Notes: generated by a model from the sequence alone, not told the origin. Positions 24,455-33,679 are shown, counted from the stretch's first letter. The stretch: DNA of 64,000 bases from Neobacillus terrae (GCF_011393025.1 NZ_JAAOEO010000020.1:16416-80415); one strand, 5' to 3'. Program-made: numbers and translations.

Positions 24455-25633
24455 TTATTTTTGATAAGCTATTTTCCCTCTGCACATCGTAAGCACAACA
24501 TTATGATTTTCATCAAGGATGACTAAGTCCGCATCCTTTCCTTTGGCAATGCTGCCCTTTCTGTTAAAGATATTCAATTCTCTCGCAGGATTCCCCGACG
24601 TCATTTCGACTAAATCGATAAGATTTGCATCGGTAAATTTTATCATATGAGTAATGGCCTCATTCATTTTAAGAATACTGCCGGCAAGTGTACCATCCTT
24701 TAATTGAGCCTTGCCGTCTTGGACTGTGACTTCCTGCCCGCCAAGATCATAGATGCCATTTTTCAGGCATTTGGCACGGAGGGCATCTGTTATAAGGACA
24801 AGCCGCTCTTTTCCAAGCAGGCGGTAGGAGATGTTGACCATTTCGGGACTGACATGAATCGTATCAGCAATTAGTTCAGCCATTATCTCATCTCGTAAAT
24901 AAACGGCACCAACAACGCCGGGCTCCCTGTGATGCAGGCCACGCATCTGGTTAAAGAGGTGGGTGGCATGGCTCACACCAGCTTCAACTGCTTCCATCAC
25001 CTGCCGGTAGGTAGCTTCCGAGTGGCCGACGGAAGGGATAACTCCTATATCTTTTAGATACTTTGTTAATTCAATCCCGCCTTCTTGTTCAGGTGCTAGA
25101 GTAACGAGCCTGATATGCCCGGAAGCAAGTTCCTGCCACTTTTTAAAAGTGACGGTATCAGGGCTGGTAATAAATTGCTTGGGCTGTGCCCCTGCCATGT
25201 TAGGAGAGATAAAGGGACCTTCAAGATGAATTCCTAAAACCTCAGCTTTTCCTGGCTCATTATTTCTTTTAATAAATTGGGCAGCATTTTCAAGTGCTTT
25301 TTCAATGGCATCACTGCTTTGGGTGATAGTCGTGGCAAGAAAGCTTGTTGTTCCTTCACGGGGAAGTGTTTCAGCCATGACTGTTAAGGCTTCTTGTGTT
25401 GCGTCCATAGTATCTGCTCCACCCGCGCCGTGAATATGGACATCAATAAATCCAGGCATTAAAGAATAATGATCGGAAAAGGAAATGACCTCAAAATCTG
25501 CATCCTTTTCCTGGAGTGTATCTATCTCTCCAATTTCCGAAATAATGCCGTCTGAAACTATAAGATAAGCATTTTTAAGAGGTCCATTTTCACCATAAAT
25601 CGTTACATCTTTTATAAGGAAAGATTTAGTCAT
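24455..25633 (-). CDS. nagA: N-acetylglucosamine-6-phosphate deacetylase
   Basis: A 392-residue metal-dependent amidohydrolase. DVHIHG (H-x-H) near residue 64, HLEGPF near residue 134, GHSEA near residue 201, SHATHLFN near residue 221 and the catalytic Asp in LITDALRA near residue 282 are all seen. It deacetylates GlcNAc-6-phosphate from PTS uptake or wall recycling, feeding NagB. AAGGAGAG precedes the ATG. First gene of the operon, divergent from the PTS gene at 25772; the 138-base divergent region has no clear NagR-type palindrome. Confidence 0.95.
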   Translation of the reverse strand: MTKSFLIKDVTIYGENGPLKNAYLIVSDGIISEIGEIDTLQEKDADFEVISFSDHYSLMPGFIDVHIHGAGGADTMDATQEALTVMAETLPREGTTSFLATTITQSSDAIEKALENAAQFIKRNNEPGKAEVLGIHLEGPFISPNMAGAQPKQFITSPDTVTFKKWQELASGHIRLVTLAPEQEGGIELTKYLKDIGVIPSVGHSEATYRQVMEAVEAGVSHATHLFNQMRGLHHREPGVVGAVYLRDEIMAELIADTIHVSPEMVNISYRLLGKERLVLITDALRAKCLKNGIYDLGGQEVTVQDGKAQLKDGTLAGSILKMNEAITHMIKFTDANLIDLVEMTSGNPARELNIFNRKGSIAKGKDADLVILDENHNVVLTMCRGKIAYQK

Positions 25634-25771
25634 TTTTCAAGCTCTCCTTCGTTTTTGTAAAAATATGCATAAATTACTAGTTTTAAACTGAATTTAATAA
25701 TGGTTATGTTTGTCTTAAGAGGTTGGAGTTATGCAATTAAACTACGAATAACTTGAGAGGGAAGTGTACAT

Positions 25772-27676
25772 ATGCTTGGTTTTTTGCAAAGAATCGGTAA
25801 ATCATTAATGCTTCCGATTGCTGTTCTTCCGGCTGCAGCGTTATTACTGAGGCTTGGACAAAAGGATTTATTTGATATTCCCTTTATAGCAGCTTCCGGA
25901 AACGCCATTTTTGCAAACTTGGCCCTTATTTTTGCGATTGGGGTAGCGATTGGCTTATCAAGGGACCAAAGCGGGGCAGCAGGCCTCGCGGGTGCAATTG
26001 GGTATCTAGTTCTAACAGAGGGTACAAAAGCAATCAACAAAGACATCAATATGGCAATTCTGGGCGGGATACTTTCAGGTATTGTTGCAGGAAGTCTTTA
26101 TAATCGTTTTTATAAAATAAAGCTGCCTGATTGGCTGGGCTTCTTTGGAGGTAAACGATTTGTTCCGATTATAACTGCGGCTGCTATGGTCATATTAGCG
26201 GGGATTTTCGGGTTTATATGGCCGCCAATCCAATCGGCTATAAATGCTCTTGGCCACTGGATTATTGGTGCAGGAGCAATAGGTGTCGGTCTTTATGGCC
26301 TCCTTAACAGGCTGCTTATTCCGGTAGGTCTCCATCATGTATTAAACAGTCTTGTCTGGTTTGTATTCGGGGAATATAAAGGAGCTACTGGGGACTTGAA
26401 CCGTTTTTTTGCGGGGGACCCATCAGCAGGGATTTTTATGGCTGGTTTCTTCCCGATTATGATGTTCGGTCTTCCGGCAGCAGGTTTTGCTATGATTGCT
26501 GCTTCTAAGCCTGAGCAGCGGAAAAAAACTGCGGGTTTACTTGCAGGTATAGCCTTAACCTCATTTCTAACGGGGATTACTGAACCGCTTGAATTTTCCT
26601 TTATGTTTTTATCTCCGCTACTATATGGAATTCACGCAGTTTTAACTGCCAGCTCCATGGTGGTCACTTACTTATTGGGCATTCGCCATGGATTTGGATT
26701 TTCTGCAGGTGCTATAGATTTTTTCTTGAATCTCGGATTAGCAACAAAGCCGTGGCTTTTGTTTGGGATCGGGATTATTTATGCGATTATCTACTTTGTC
26801 GTTTTCTATTTTCTTATTACAAGGCTGGATATTAAAACACCTGGCCGTGTGGAAGACGACGAGACGCCCGAAACAGACCGAGTTGAAATGGCAGCAGGCG
26901 GCGATAAATATGACACAATGGCCCAATACTTTATCCAGGATCTTGGCGGAAAAGACAATATCGGTACAATTGATAATTGTACAACTCGCTTGCGCTTAAC
27001 CGTTGATAATATGAATGAAGTCAAAGAGGATGCTCTAAAGCGCCACGGAGCCAGGGGTATTATAAAAGTTAATAAATCAAACCTGCAGGTTATTGTCGGA
27101 ACAGATGTAGAATTTGTTGCGGATGCCATGAAAAGCAGGGTAGGGAATGGAGAGGCAGTCTCTGCTCCAATGCCGAAAAAAGTGGAGGATCCAAAGCCTT
27201 GTGACCCGATGAAAGGCGAGGATTTTATTCTTCCTATGAAAGGGAGGGTAATTCCAATTGAAGAGATTCCAGATGAGGCATTCTCCAGCAGAGCAATGGG
27301 GGATGGATTTGGGATAGAACCAGCTGAAGGAACAGTGGCAGCACCAGTGGATGGGGAAATTATGATGTTATTCCCTTCCAAACATGCAGTTGGGATTAAA
27401 ACAAGGGAAGGACATGAAATACTCATTCATGTTGGAGTTGATACCGTAAAACTTGAGGGCCAGGGATTCGAAAGCTTTGTGAATGAAGGAGATCAAGTAA
27501 CGAAGGGACAAAAGCTGTTAAAGGCAGACTTGGAGGCAATAAAAGGAAAGGTACCTTCCACCACAACTGCCGTTTTATTTACAAACCTGACAGCCGACCA
27601 GAAGCTCACTTTAAAGAAAACAGGGGACATGGAGCAGGGAGAAAGCAATATCTTTGAATTTAATAATAAGCAATAA
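25772..27676 (+). CDS. nagP: PTS N-acetylglucosamine transporter EIICBA
   Basis: A 634-residue three-domain phosphotransferase. Residues about 1-350 are the EIIC membrane domain (GITEPLEFSFMFLSP near residue 268 is the sugar-binding signature). Residues about 378-455 are EIIB, with the phospho-cysteine Cys403 in NCTTRLRLT. Residues about 482-630 are EIIA, with His538 and the phosphorylated His553 in LIHVGVDTV. It imports and phosphorylates the sugar. Divergence from nagAB indicates N-acetylglucosamine; glucosamine is the alternative. Homologues in B. subtilis often lack the EIIA part, so the fused EIIA is a useful distinguishing point. A terminator follows. Confidence 0.92.
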   Translation: MLGFLQRIGKSLMLPIAVLPAAALLLRLGQKDLFDIPFIAASGNAIFANLALIFAIGVAIGLSRDQSGAAGLAGAIGYLVLTEGTKAINKDINMAILGGILSGIVAGSLYNRFYKIKLPDWLGFFGGKRFVPIITAAAMVILAGIFGFIWPPIQSAINALGHWIIGAGAIGVGLYGLLNRLLIPVGLHHVLNSLVWFVFGEYKGATGDLNRFFAGDPSAGIFMAGFFPIMMFGLPAAGFAMIAASKPEQRKKTAGLLAGIALTSFLTGITEPLEFSFMFLSPLLYGIHAVLTASSMVVTYLLGIRHGFGFSAGAIDFFLNLGLATKPWLLFGIGIIYAIIYFVVFYFLITRLDIKTPGRVEDDETPETDRVEMAAGGDKYDTMAQYFIQDLGGKDNIGTIDNCTTRLRLTVDNMNEVKEDALKRHGARGIIKVNKSNLQVIVGTDVEFVADAMKSRVGNGEAVSAPMPKKVEDPKPCDPMKGEDFILPMKGRVIPIEEIPDEAFSSRAMGDGFGIEPAEGTVAAPVDGEIMMLFPSKHAVGIKTREGHEILIHVGVDTVKLEGQGFESFVNEGDQVTKGQKLLKADLEAIKGKVPSTTTAVLFTNLTADQKLTLKKTGDMEQGESNIFEFNNKQ

Positions 27677-27687
27677 TATATAAAGGC

Positions 27688-27720
27688 AAAAAGAGATGCG
27701 TAGGCATCTCTTTTGGTTTT
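27688..27720. terminator. Terminator between nagP and the convergent cgoX
   Basis: AAAGAGATGC-GTAG-GCATCTCTTT with T-rich tail. Confidence 0.85.
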
Positions 27721-29104
27721 ATTTGATGTTCTCTATGATTTTCTTAGCTGTGTTTGCCCCGTTTTCAAGGCAGTCAGGAATACCAACCCCGTAATAGGAG
27801 CAGCCGGCAAGCCAAATTCCAGGATAGTCCTTAGCCAGCTTAGTTTCCAGGGCGGTTACTGTTTGTGGGTGTGTAATTAAATAATTTGGCATGCTCTCAG
27901 ACCATTTGGTTACTTCATATGCAGCAGGCTCCGCTGTAATCCCGAGACTTTTTACAATATCATTCAAAGCAGTTTGTAGTAGGTCTGCGTCGCTCATTTC
28001 TTTTAAGGAGGCGTATGCCGGATGGCTGCTTTTGTAAAATAACCTTACGAGCAGGTTTCCGCTTTGTGAAGTATGCTTCCATTTCCTGCTTGTCCAGGTG
28101 CAGGCATTACAGGAGAGTTCATCTGTATTTGCAGTAATAAAACCAGTTCCGTCCGAAGGAAGCTTGCTGTCAGGGATTTCAAATCCTACATAAACAGATA
28201 TTAGAGAGCTGTTTTTTAGGTTGGCAAATTCTTTTTCCAGTTCCTCATCCATAAACAAGTCTTCTGCAGCATTATGGGGGATGCTGAGTACAATATGGTC
28301 AGCTTCAATGATTTCATCATTTGAAAAAACAACCTGGTACCGGCCAGCTGCTTTTTCAATCCGAGTTGCTTTCGTATTTTTAAAAATTTCCGTACTGTCC
28401 AGATGCTCTTCATAAGCTTCAATAAGAGCACCAAGTCCGCCTTTAAAGGATATAAATTTGCTTCCGCCGCTTAGCCAGATTTTTTTATTTTCCTCGAACC
28501 CTTTAATGATACTTCCATACTTTTCTTTGTAATCAAAAACCTGGGGTAGGACATCTCCAATGGTTAAGTCACTAAGGTTTCCTGAATAGACACCGGATAG
28601 TACGGGAGCAATTTGCTTTTCAACAAGCTCCTTTCCGAAAAAGTACTCTAAAAAGTCTCCTATGGAATCCTTCTTTGTGAAGCTTTCGTTTTTAGTGTAA
28701 AAATCTTTTAAAGCCTCGACCTTGCCTTCAGCAGAAATGAGTGTGCTTTTGGCCAAAGATTCAATGCTTGCCGGAATACCATACACAGAATCAGCTGGAA
28801 TTAGTTTTAGTTCACCATCAACGAAAATGAAGGACCTTCCAACAGCGTTATAAACGATTTCTTCTTCCAGACCAAGATCCTTGATGAAATTCTTATCAAT
28901 TGCTTTACGGGCCACAATGGAGTCTGCGCCTGCCTCGATAACAAAACCGCCTTCCTTGACGGTTCGGATTTTTCCACCAAGCTGTGATGACGCCTCAGCA
29001 AGGACAAGTCTTATATCGGATTGATTTTCTTTCTTCCATTTATTTAATTCATACATAGCGGAAAGGCCAGCAGCTCCACCGCCAATAACTAATATTGTTT
29101 TCAC
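27719..29104 (-). CDS. hemY: Coproporphyrinogen III oxidase (HemY type)
   Basis: A 461-residue FAD enzyme (also called CgoX). The N-terminal VIGGGAAGLSAMYEL is the dinucleotide-binding fold, followed by LGGKIRTVKEGGFVIEAGADS, typical of the protoporphyrinogen oxidase family; the C-terminal ANTAKKI region and GCSYYGVGIPDC complete the FAD site. In Gram-positives it oxidises coproporphyrinogen III to coproporphyrin III in heme synthesis. The GTG at 29104 has GAGGTG nine bases upstream; an in-frame GTG at 29116 overlaps that site. It is separated here from the usual hemE-hemH partners. Confidence 0.93.
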   Translation of the reverse strand: MKTILVIGGGAAGLSAMYELNKWKKENQSDIRLVLAEASSQLGGKIRTVKEGGFVIEAGADSIVARKAIDKNFIKDLGLEEEIVYNAVGRSFIFVDGELKLIPADSVYGIPASIESLAKSTLISAEGKVEALKDFYTKNESFTKKDSIGDFLEYFFGKELVEKQIAPVLSGVYSGNLSDLTIGDVLPQVFDYKEKYGSIIKGFEENKKIWLSGGSKFISFKGGLGALIEAYEEHLDSTEIFKNTKATRIEKAAGRYQVVFSNDEIIEADHIVLSIPHNAAEDLFMDEELEKEFANLKNSSLISVYVGFEIPDSKLPSDGTGFITANTDELSCNACTWTSRKWKHTSQSGNLLVRLFYKSSHPAYASLKEMSDADLLQTALNDIVKSLGITAEPAAYEVTKWSESMPNYLITHPQTVTALETKLAKDYPGIWLAGCSYYGVGIPDCLENGANTAKKIIENIK

Positions 29105-29177
29105 TTTTTTGAACACCTCTGTTTACATCCAATTCATTACTAAAGTGTACCACAATATTGACAAAAGATAGAAGAAG

Positions 29178-29327
29178 GATTAGAAAAACTTGGCATTCGC
29201 CAAGTCCTTTTGGTGGATGCCTTAGTTTTTCTTATCACGCTCAAAACGGCACATCCTGTGCCTTTCTCCTGACTAGGACTTCCTGTCCGTCGTGCGTTTA
29301 GAATTTATGGATATAAATTCTGATTAG
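29178..29327 (+). repeat. Two-hairpin intergenic repeat, long copy
   Basis: It starts GATTAGAAAAACTTGGCATT, forms an imperfect hairpin with GGATGCCTTAGTTT, runs through a middle block containing TCCTGACTAGGACTTCC, and ends with a second hairpin (AGAATTTAT / ATAAATTCT) and GATTAG. The short copy at 12985-13069 shares both ends but lacks most of the middle. GATTAG flanks both ends of this copy. Confidence 0.7.
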
Positions 29328-29332
29328 CCAAA

Positions 29333-29360
29333 GAAAACCAGCATTCAAACGAATGCGGGC
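29333..29360 (-). terminator. Terminator of efeB
   Basis: GCATTC-GTTT-GAATGC followed on the minus strand by a T-rich stretch. Confidence 0.7.
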
Positions 29361-29366
29361 TATTTT

Positions 29367-30608
29367 TTAACCTTCTAATAGATTTTGGGCTAAATACTCG
29401 CCTTTACGAATGCCTCCGGGAATAGCAAACATGGCGCTGCCAATATGTTTGGTATATTCATTCAAGCGGTCCATTTGTGAAAGCTTTTTAAGCATAGGGA
29501 GAAACTGGGTATCAGGATCCTTTTGATAGCTGATAAACATGAGGCCAGCATTAATATTGCCTGTTGTCGGTTCCATTCCTTCTGTGTAGGAATAAGCCCG
29601 CCTGAAAAGTTCCTGTCCTGTTTCTTTTGCTGCCCTTGTATGGGAATCTCGCGGCAGCTGATTTAAGTCAACTGAATCATGTTCCTTAGCCTTGCCATAG
29701 GCAGCTCCAGTCTTTTTATTTCTGCCAAACGTATCCTCCTGGCTTTTTAAAGAGGACCGGTCCCAAGATTCCAGCATCATTTGAATTTTTCTCACAGCCA
29801 TGTAAGATCCTCCTGTCATCCAGTCAGGTTCGTCAGCTCCTGCCCAAACAATCCGATTCATTGCAGATTCATCACGAGGCTGTGCATTTGCTGTTCCATC
29901 TTTAAAACCAAAAAGGTTTCTTGGAGTTTTACCATCAGGGCTGCTAAGGAAACCTGATTGTATCCATTTTATCTCTGCGATGCCATTTGCTGATTTCATT
30001 AAATTTCGTAATCCATGAAAAGCGATTTGCTGGTCATCCGCACAAACCTGAATACATATGTCTCCTCCAATAAAGGGATCCTTTAATGCATCCCGGGGCA
30101 TAGCAGGGATATCCTGTAAATGCTTTGGCTTTTTAGAAGCAATTCCGTAGCGGTCTCTGCCGTCTTTTAAGAAGAAGGAAGATCCAAGCCCAAAGGTAAT
30201 CGTAATATTAGAAGGAGAAAGGTCCTCGGATTCTCCCGTATCAGTTGGCGGAAGAAAATCATTAGAGGCTGTTTCTTTATTTACTTGGCCTATGCTAAGG
30301 GCGTAGCCGAGGCTGCTCCAGTTTTTAAAAAGCTTTATGACTTCCTGCTTCTGGTCTGTTAGCAGATTGAAGGCAGCAATGTACGCAAAACCCTGTTGCG
30401 GGGTTGCAATACCTGCCTGGTGTTCACCATAAAACGGAATGGTACTTTTGCTGGATTTATCCTTATTTGAAGGTTTCCCAAGGACATCCGACATAGCTGT
30501 AACGGCACCAAATCCACTTGCTCCAATTGCCATACCTACGCCAGCAATCGCAGAAGCTTTTAAAAGATTTCTTCTTGAAACTTTGTTCGGTTTTACTTCA
30601 GAAGACAT
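29367..30608 (-). CDS. efeB: DyP-type heme peroxidase EfeB
   Basis: A 413-residue exported heme protein. The N-terminus carries a twin-arginine signal (SRRNLLKAS) followed by a hydrophobic stretch, so it is sent folded across the membrane by Tat. The DyP signatures LFGFKDGTANAQ (G-x-x-D-G) near residue 230 and the heme-ligand region with DSHTRAAKET near residue 327 are visible. EfeB works with EfeO in the ferrous or heme iron uptake system. It lies 15 bases after efeO under a Fur-type promoter. Confidence 0.93.
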   Translation of the reverse strand: MSSEVKPNKVSRRNLLKASAIAGVGMAIGASGFGAVTAMSDVLGKPSNKDKSSKSTIPFYGEHQAGIATPQQGFAYIAAFNLLTDQKQEVIKLFKNWSSLGYALSIGQVNKETASNDFLPPTDTGESEDLSPSNITITFGLGSSFFLKDGRDRYGIASKKPKHLQDIPAMPRDALKDPFIGGDICIQVCADDQQIAFHGLRNLMKSANGIAEIKWIQSGFLSSPDGKTPRNLFGFKDGTANAQPRDESAMNRIVWAGADEPDWMTGGSYMAVRKIQMMLESWDRSSLKSQEDTFGRNKKTGAAYGKAKEHDSVDLNQLPRDSHTRAAKETGQELFRRAYSYTEGMEPTTGNINAGLMFISYQKDPDTQFLPMLKKLSQMDRLNEYTKHIGSAMFAIPGGIRKGEYLAQNLLEG

Positions 30609-30623
30609 TTTACTTACTCCTTA

Positions 30624-31802
30624 CTATTGTAATATCTTTGCTGTTTGGCCCATCAATTCAGATAAAACCCCTAATTTCTGGCTCAATTCGCGAATTTGTT
30701 CCTGTGTTAGCTCTGTGTATAAAACATATTGTCCGTTCTTTTTATGAGAGTTTAGAGTTTGGGTTAGCTCTTTAAACTTGGCATCCAGCTTGGCAGCAAG
30801 CTCCTTATCCTTTTCATTTAAAGCAGGAAGGATATTCTTATAGATTTCCTGTGAACCTTCTACATTAGCTCCTAGGTCCATTAAATCAATACGGGAATAT
30901 CGTTCTTCTTCACCGGTGATTTTTGAAACAGCTGCTTCATTAATCAATTCCATGGCACCGGCAACTACCTCTGTCGGTCTTAATTGAACTGCTTTAACTT
31001 TCTCTTGAAGGGAAAGGACATCCTTGTTTAATTGGTCGGCAACAGGGATCATTGCACCAAGGGACTCATTGTTCCAAAGGGCTTTTTCAATACGGTGGAA
31101 GCCTCCCCATTCAGAAGGATCAACGTCACCTTCACGTGCATCAATTTTGGGGTCGAGGTCGCCAAAGCTTTCTGCAATTGGCTCAATTCGTTCATAATGG
31201 GCCCGGGACTCAGCATAAAGTGCCTTTGCCTTTTGAATGTCTTTTGCCTTAACTGCATCAGTGAATCCTTGAGTGGAGATGACCAACTTGCTGGCTTCCT
31301 CATTAACATACTTTTTATATTGCTCGACAGCTTGATTTAAAGTTGCGGAATTACTTTCTTCCGCTTCCTTAGCATTTGATAGTTTTGTTAAGGATTCATC
31401 AAGAGAACTAGCTAAGGATTTAAGCGTTGCTTTATCTGGATTGTCTTGAGAGGCTCCTGCATAAAGAGGCAAAAGGTATTTCTCAATTTCTGTATAGAGA
31501 AGAGGGTGAGACTCCCGAATATTATTTTCTAATGCAAGCCACTCTGTGTTTAAGTTTTTTGCTGTCTTTTTAATATTTTCATTGTCTTCTTTGTTTAAGG
31601 CTTTTGTAAAAGAGTTAAGCGAAGTTTTTAATGAAGAGGATATCGCTTTCACATCATTTTCTTTAAATTTTTTAGAGGTTTCAGGAGATTTCTCGCCTCC
31701 ATTTGTTTTTTCTGAATTAGAACTGCAGCCGGAAAGGGCAGGGATTAATAAAGAAGTGGAGAGTAGTGCAGCTATAATTGTTTTATTTTTATTTACGTTC
31801 AT
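30624..31802 (-). CDS. efeO: EfeO/EfeM iron-uptake lipoprotein (M75 domain)
   Basis: A 392-residue lipoprotein. The N-terminus has a signal sequence with lipobox LSGC, so it is anchored outside the membrane. Residues about 30-130 resemble the EfeO helical N-domain and the rest is the peptidase-M75/imelysin-like domain, including HYERIEPIAESFGDLDPKIDAREGD (H-x-x-E motif) near residue 205 and GGFHRIEKALW. ATG 31802 has GGAGG eight bases upstream; the open frame extends to 31844 without a site. It delivers iron to the EfeU permease; no efeU gene is present on either side. Confidence 0.9.
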   Translation of the reverse strand: MNVNKNKTIIAALLSTSLLIPALSGCSSNSEKTNGGEKSPETSKKFKENDVKAISSSLKTSLNSFTKALNKEDNENIKKTAKNLNTEWLALENNIRESHPLLYTEIEKYLLPLYAGASQDNPDKATLKSLASSLDESLTKLSNAKEAEESNSATLNQAVEQYKKYVNEEASKLVISTQGFTDAVKAKDIQKAKALYAESRAHYERIEPIAESFGDLDPKIDAREGDVDPSEWGGFHRIEKALWNNESLGAMIPVADQLNKDVLSLQEKVKAVQLRPTEVVAGAMELINEAAVSKITGEEERYSRIDLMDLGANVEGSQEIYKNILPALNEKDKELAAKLDAKFKELTQTLNSHKKNGQYVLYTELTQEQIRELSQKLGVLSELMGQTAKILQ

Positions 31803-31879
31803 ATGTAATTCCTCCAATGGCTTTAATAGTATGTATATCTGCAAATAGGCCCTTTGTAAAAAGAAGTCTTAAATGCAAA

Positions 31880-31931
31880 TGAAAATCATTATCACTTAGA
31901 CTATTATCTTATTAAGCTAGAAAAGTGTCAA
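31880..31931 (-). promoter_or_regulatory. Fur-regulated promoter of efeO-efeB
   Basis: On the minus strand TTGACA (31931-31926) and GATAAT (31908-31903) are 17 bases apart. The plus-strand TGAAAATCATTATCA at 31880-31894 matches the 7-1-7 Fur box at all but one position and overlaps the start site. Confidence 0.85.
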
Positions 31932-32040
31932 CAGTTTAGGAGGGAAAATTAAAATTTGATGAGAATGGGGAACAAATGATGAGTATACATTGTTAAATAA
32001 TAAGAAAGGAGCCTTCCACTTGGAGAGGCTCCTATCATAC

Positions 32041-32067
32041 AAAAAGAGCCCCATAGAGGGACTCTAA
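32041..32067 (-). terminator. Terminator of the EamA gene
   Basis: AGAGTCCCTCTATGGGGCTCT on the minus strand forms a hairpin and is followed by a T-run. A second GC-rich hairpin (AGGAGCCT/AGGCTCCT) lies just beyond, 32006-32033. Confidence 0.75.
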
Positions 32068-32072
32068 AGAAC

Positions 32073-32999
32073 TTACGCACTTTTATTTGGTTCAACTGCT
32101 AAAGCTGGTTTGGCAGGTAAATTAGCAATGTAAACACCGAGAAGTACCAGCACGCCTCCGCCAATTTGAGCGGGCATTATGGCGTTTCCTAATACAAAGT
32201 GGGAGGCAATAATCGCCACAAAAGGCTGCAGGTTCATGAACATAGAAGCAGTTCCAGCCCCAACCTCGGCAACCCCTTTATTCCACCAAAAACCGGCAAT
32301 GCCCTGAGCAAGAATCCCTGCACAAATTAACATTACCCACATATAAGGATGATGGCTGACAATTGTGCCGGATACCATCCACTCTACCCCAGCAGCAGGA
32401 ATCATTAATACACTGCCAAGAACGGTTGCATAAACGGTAACTGTGTAAGAGGGCATTGATTTAGATAAACCGCGGATAAATAGCAGACTGACAGATAGGC
32501 TGAGCATGGCTAGTAATACATTAAAATCCCCTAATGAAATGCCGAAAGAGCCGCCGCTTCCTAGGCTGATAATGGAAAAGACTCCTACTAGGCTGATCAG
32601 TGCTCCAATGGATTTCTTGGCAGTTAATCTAATTTTAAAAACAACCCGTTCAAGAAGAATCGTTGCAATCGGTGCTAGTGCCAAAATTAATGATGCATTA
32701 GCAGGCGTAGTATGGTGCAAGCCTGTAAAGTAAAAGGTTTGATTAAACAATGTTCCAAAAATCCCGACCCCAAGCAGGAACTTCCACTCACTGGCAGTCG
32801 GCCGACGCATACCTTTTTGAAAGAGGGCAGTAACGATAAGAAATAAAGAGGTAAAACAAATTCTCACTGTTGATAAAATGACGGGTGAGAACCCTTTAAG
32901 TAAATAGGCGCTCACGGGGTAATTGCAGCCCCAAAGTATAGAAACGAATAGCAAGCTGACAAGAGCTTTATTATTACGCGATTGCATGATTAGAAACAC
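32073..32999 (-). CDS. EamA family transporter (drug/metabolite type)
   Basis: A 308-residue protein with ten predicted helices arranged as two EamA repeats. The first repeat carries SILWGCNYPVSAYLLKGFSP and the second GILAQGIAGFWWNKGVAEVGA; LGVYIANLPAKP closes the last helix. Members export amino acids or small metabolites; the substrate is unknown. Two starts are possible: the GTG at 32999 (AAAGG only three bases upstream) or the ATG at 32987; neither has perfect spacing. Monocistronic, with a terminator downstream. Confidence 0.88.
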   Translation of the reverse strand: MFLIMQSRNNKALVSLLFVSILWGCNYPVSAYLLKGFSPVILSTVRICFTSLFLIVTALFQKGMRRPTASEWKFLLGVGIFGTLFNQTFYFTGLHHTTPANASLILALAPIATILLERVVFKIRLTAKKSIGALISLVGVFSIISLGSGGSFGISLGDFNVLLAMLSLSVSLLFIRGLSKSMPSYTVTVYATVLGSVLMIPAAGVEWMVSGTIVSHHPYMWVMLICAGILAQGIAGFWWNKGVAEVGAGTASMFMNLQPFVAIIASHFVLGNAIMPAQIGGGVLVLLGVYIANLPAKPALAVEPNKSA

Positions 33000-33132
33000 T
33001 TACCTTTCTATGAAAAAACTTTTACCATTATAACACGATAAAGCGATAAAGTGTTGAAAAATATTTCGGATTCCGTAAAAATATTTATTTAGAAAATTTT
33101 ATTTAATTTATTTTTTAGTAGGGGCTTTAGGT

Positions 33133-33156
33133 TATAATTAGTGTAAATTTACACTA
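33133..33156 (+). promoter_or_regulatory. -10 element and perfect palindrome before the DUF3139 gene
   Basis: TATAAT (33133-33138) is immediately followed by TAGTGTAAATTTACACTA, an 18-bp perfect palindrome. AGTGTA...TACACT arms are typical of GntR/YtrA-type operators. No such regulator is adjacent. Confidence 0.65.
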
Positions 33157-33181
33157 TAGTTTCGGGGGGCCTTTTGAGAAG

Positions 33182-33604
33182 ATGAAATTGAAAAATAGAA
33201 TTCGAGTCACTATTATTGTCCTGTTTACCTTTTTTATTATTGGGCTGCCTTTATACATTCTTTATGTATTAAACAATGGCAACCCTTATACAAAGTTTTT
33301 GGTTAATAAATATGTACCGAAGTATTTAGAGGATAAAGGAATGAAAGATGAGGAAATATTAACGGGGCATTATGTAGAACCAAGCTATTTAATCAATAAA
33401 GCTGTTTATCATGGTCATTATGAAGTTATTTTCAAAGATGAACCTCAAACAACTTATTATTATGGAGTAATAAGAAAAGGGAAGAACGTTATACAATTTT
33501 GTGAAAAGGATGTGAATCTGCCTAATGGCTACACAGAAACATCCACCGAAAAATTTAAGCATGGTGAAAAAAACTGCTTATTTTCTTTTGATCAAAGATT
33601 TTAA
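33182..33604 (+). CDS. DUF3139 domain protein
   Basis: A 140-residue protein with one N-terminal membrane helix (IIVLFTFFIIGLPLYILYVL) and an extracytoplasmic domain with the DUF3139 pattern (HYEVIFKDEPQTTYYYGV). Function of the family is unknown. The ATG is weakly supported by the upstream GGGGGG stretch. The gene sits behind a palindromic operator, so expression is probably controlled. Confidence 0.8.
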   Translation: MKLKNRIRVTIIVLFTFFIIGLPLYILYVLNNGNPYTKFLVNKYVPKYLEDKGMKDEEILTGHYVEPSYLINKAVYHGHYEVIFKDEPQTTYYYGVIRKGKNVIQFCEKDVNLPNGYTETSTEKFKHGEKNCLFSFDQRF

Positions 33605-33613
33605 AAAGTAATT

Positions 33614-33648
33614 CAAAAAAACCACAAAGGTTCATCCTTCGTGGCTTC
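33614..33648 (-). terminator. Terminator of the YggT gene
   Basis: CCACGAAGG / CCTTTGTGG with a T-run on the minus strand; A/T flanks may also serve the DUF3139 gene. Confidence 0.8.
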
Positions 33649-33679
33649 TTCTAAATACTTTGGATAATGTAAATTTTTC

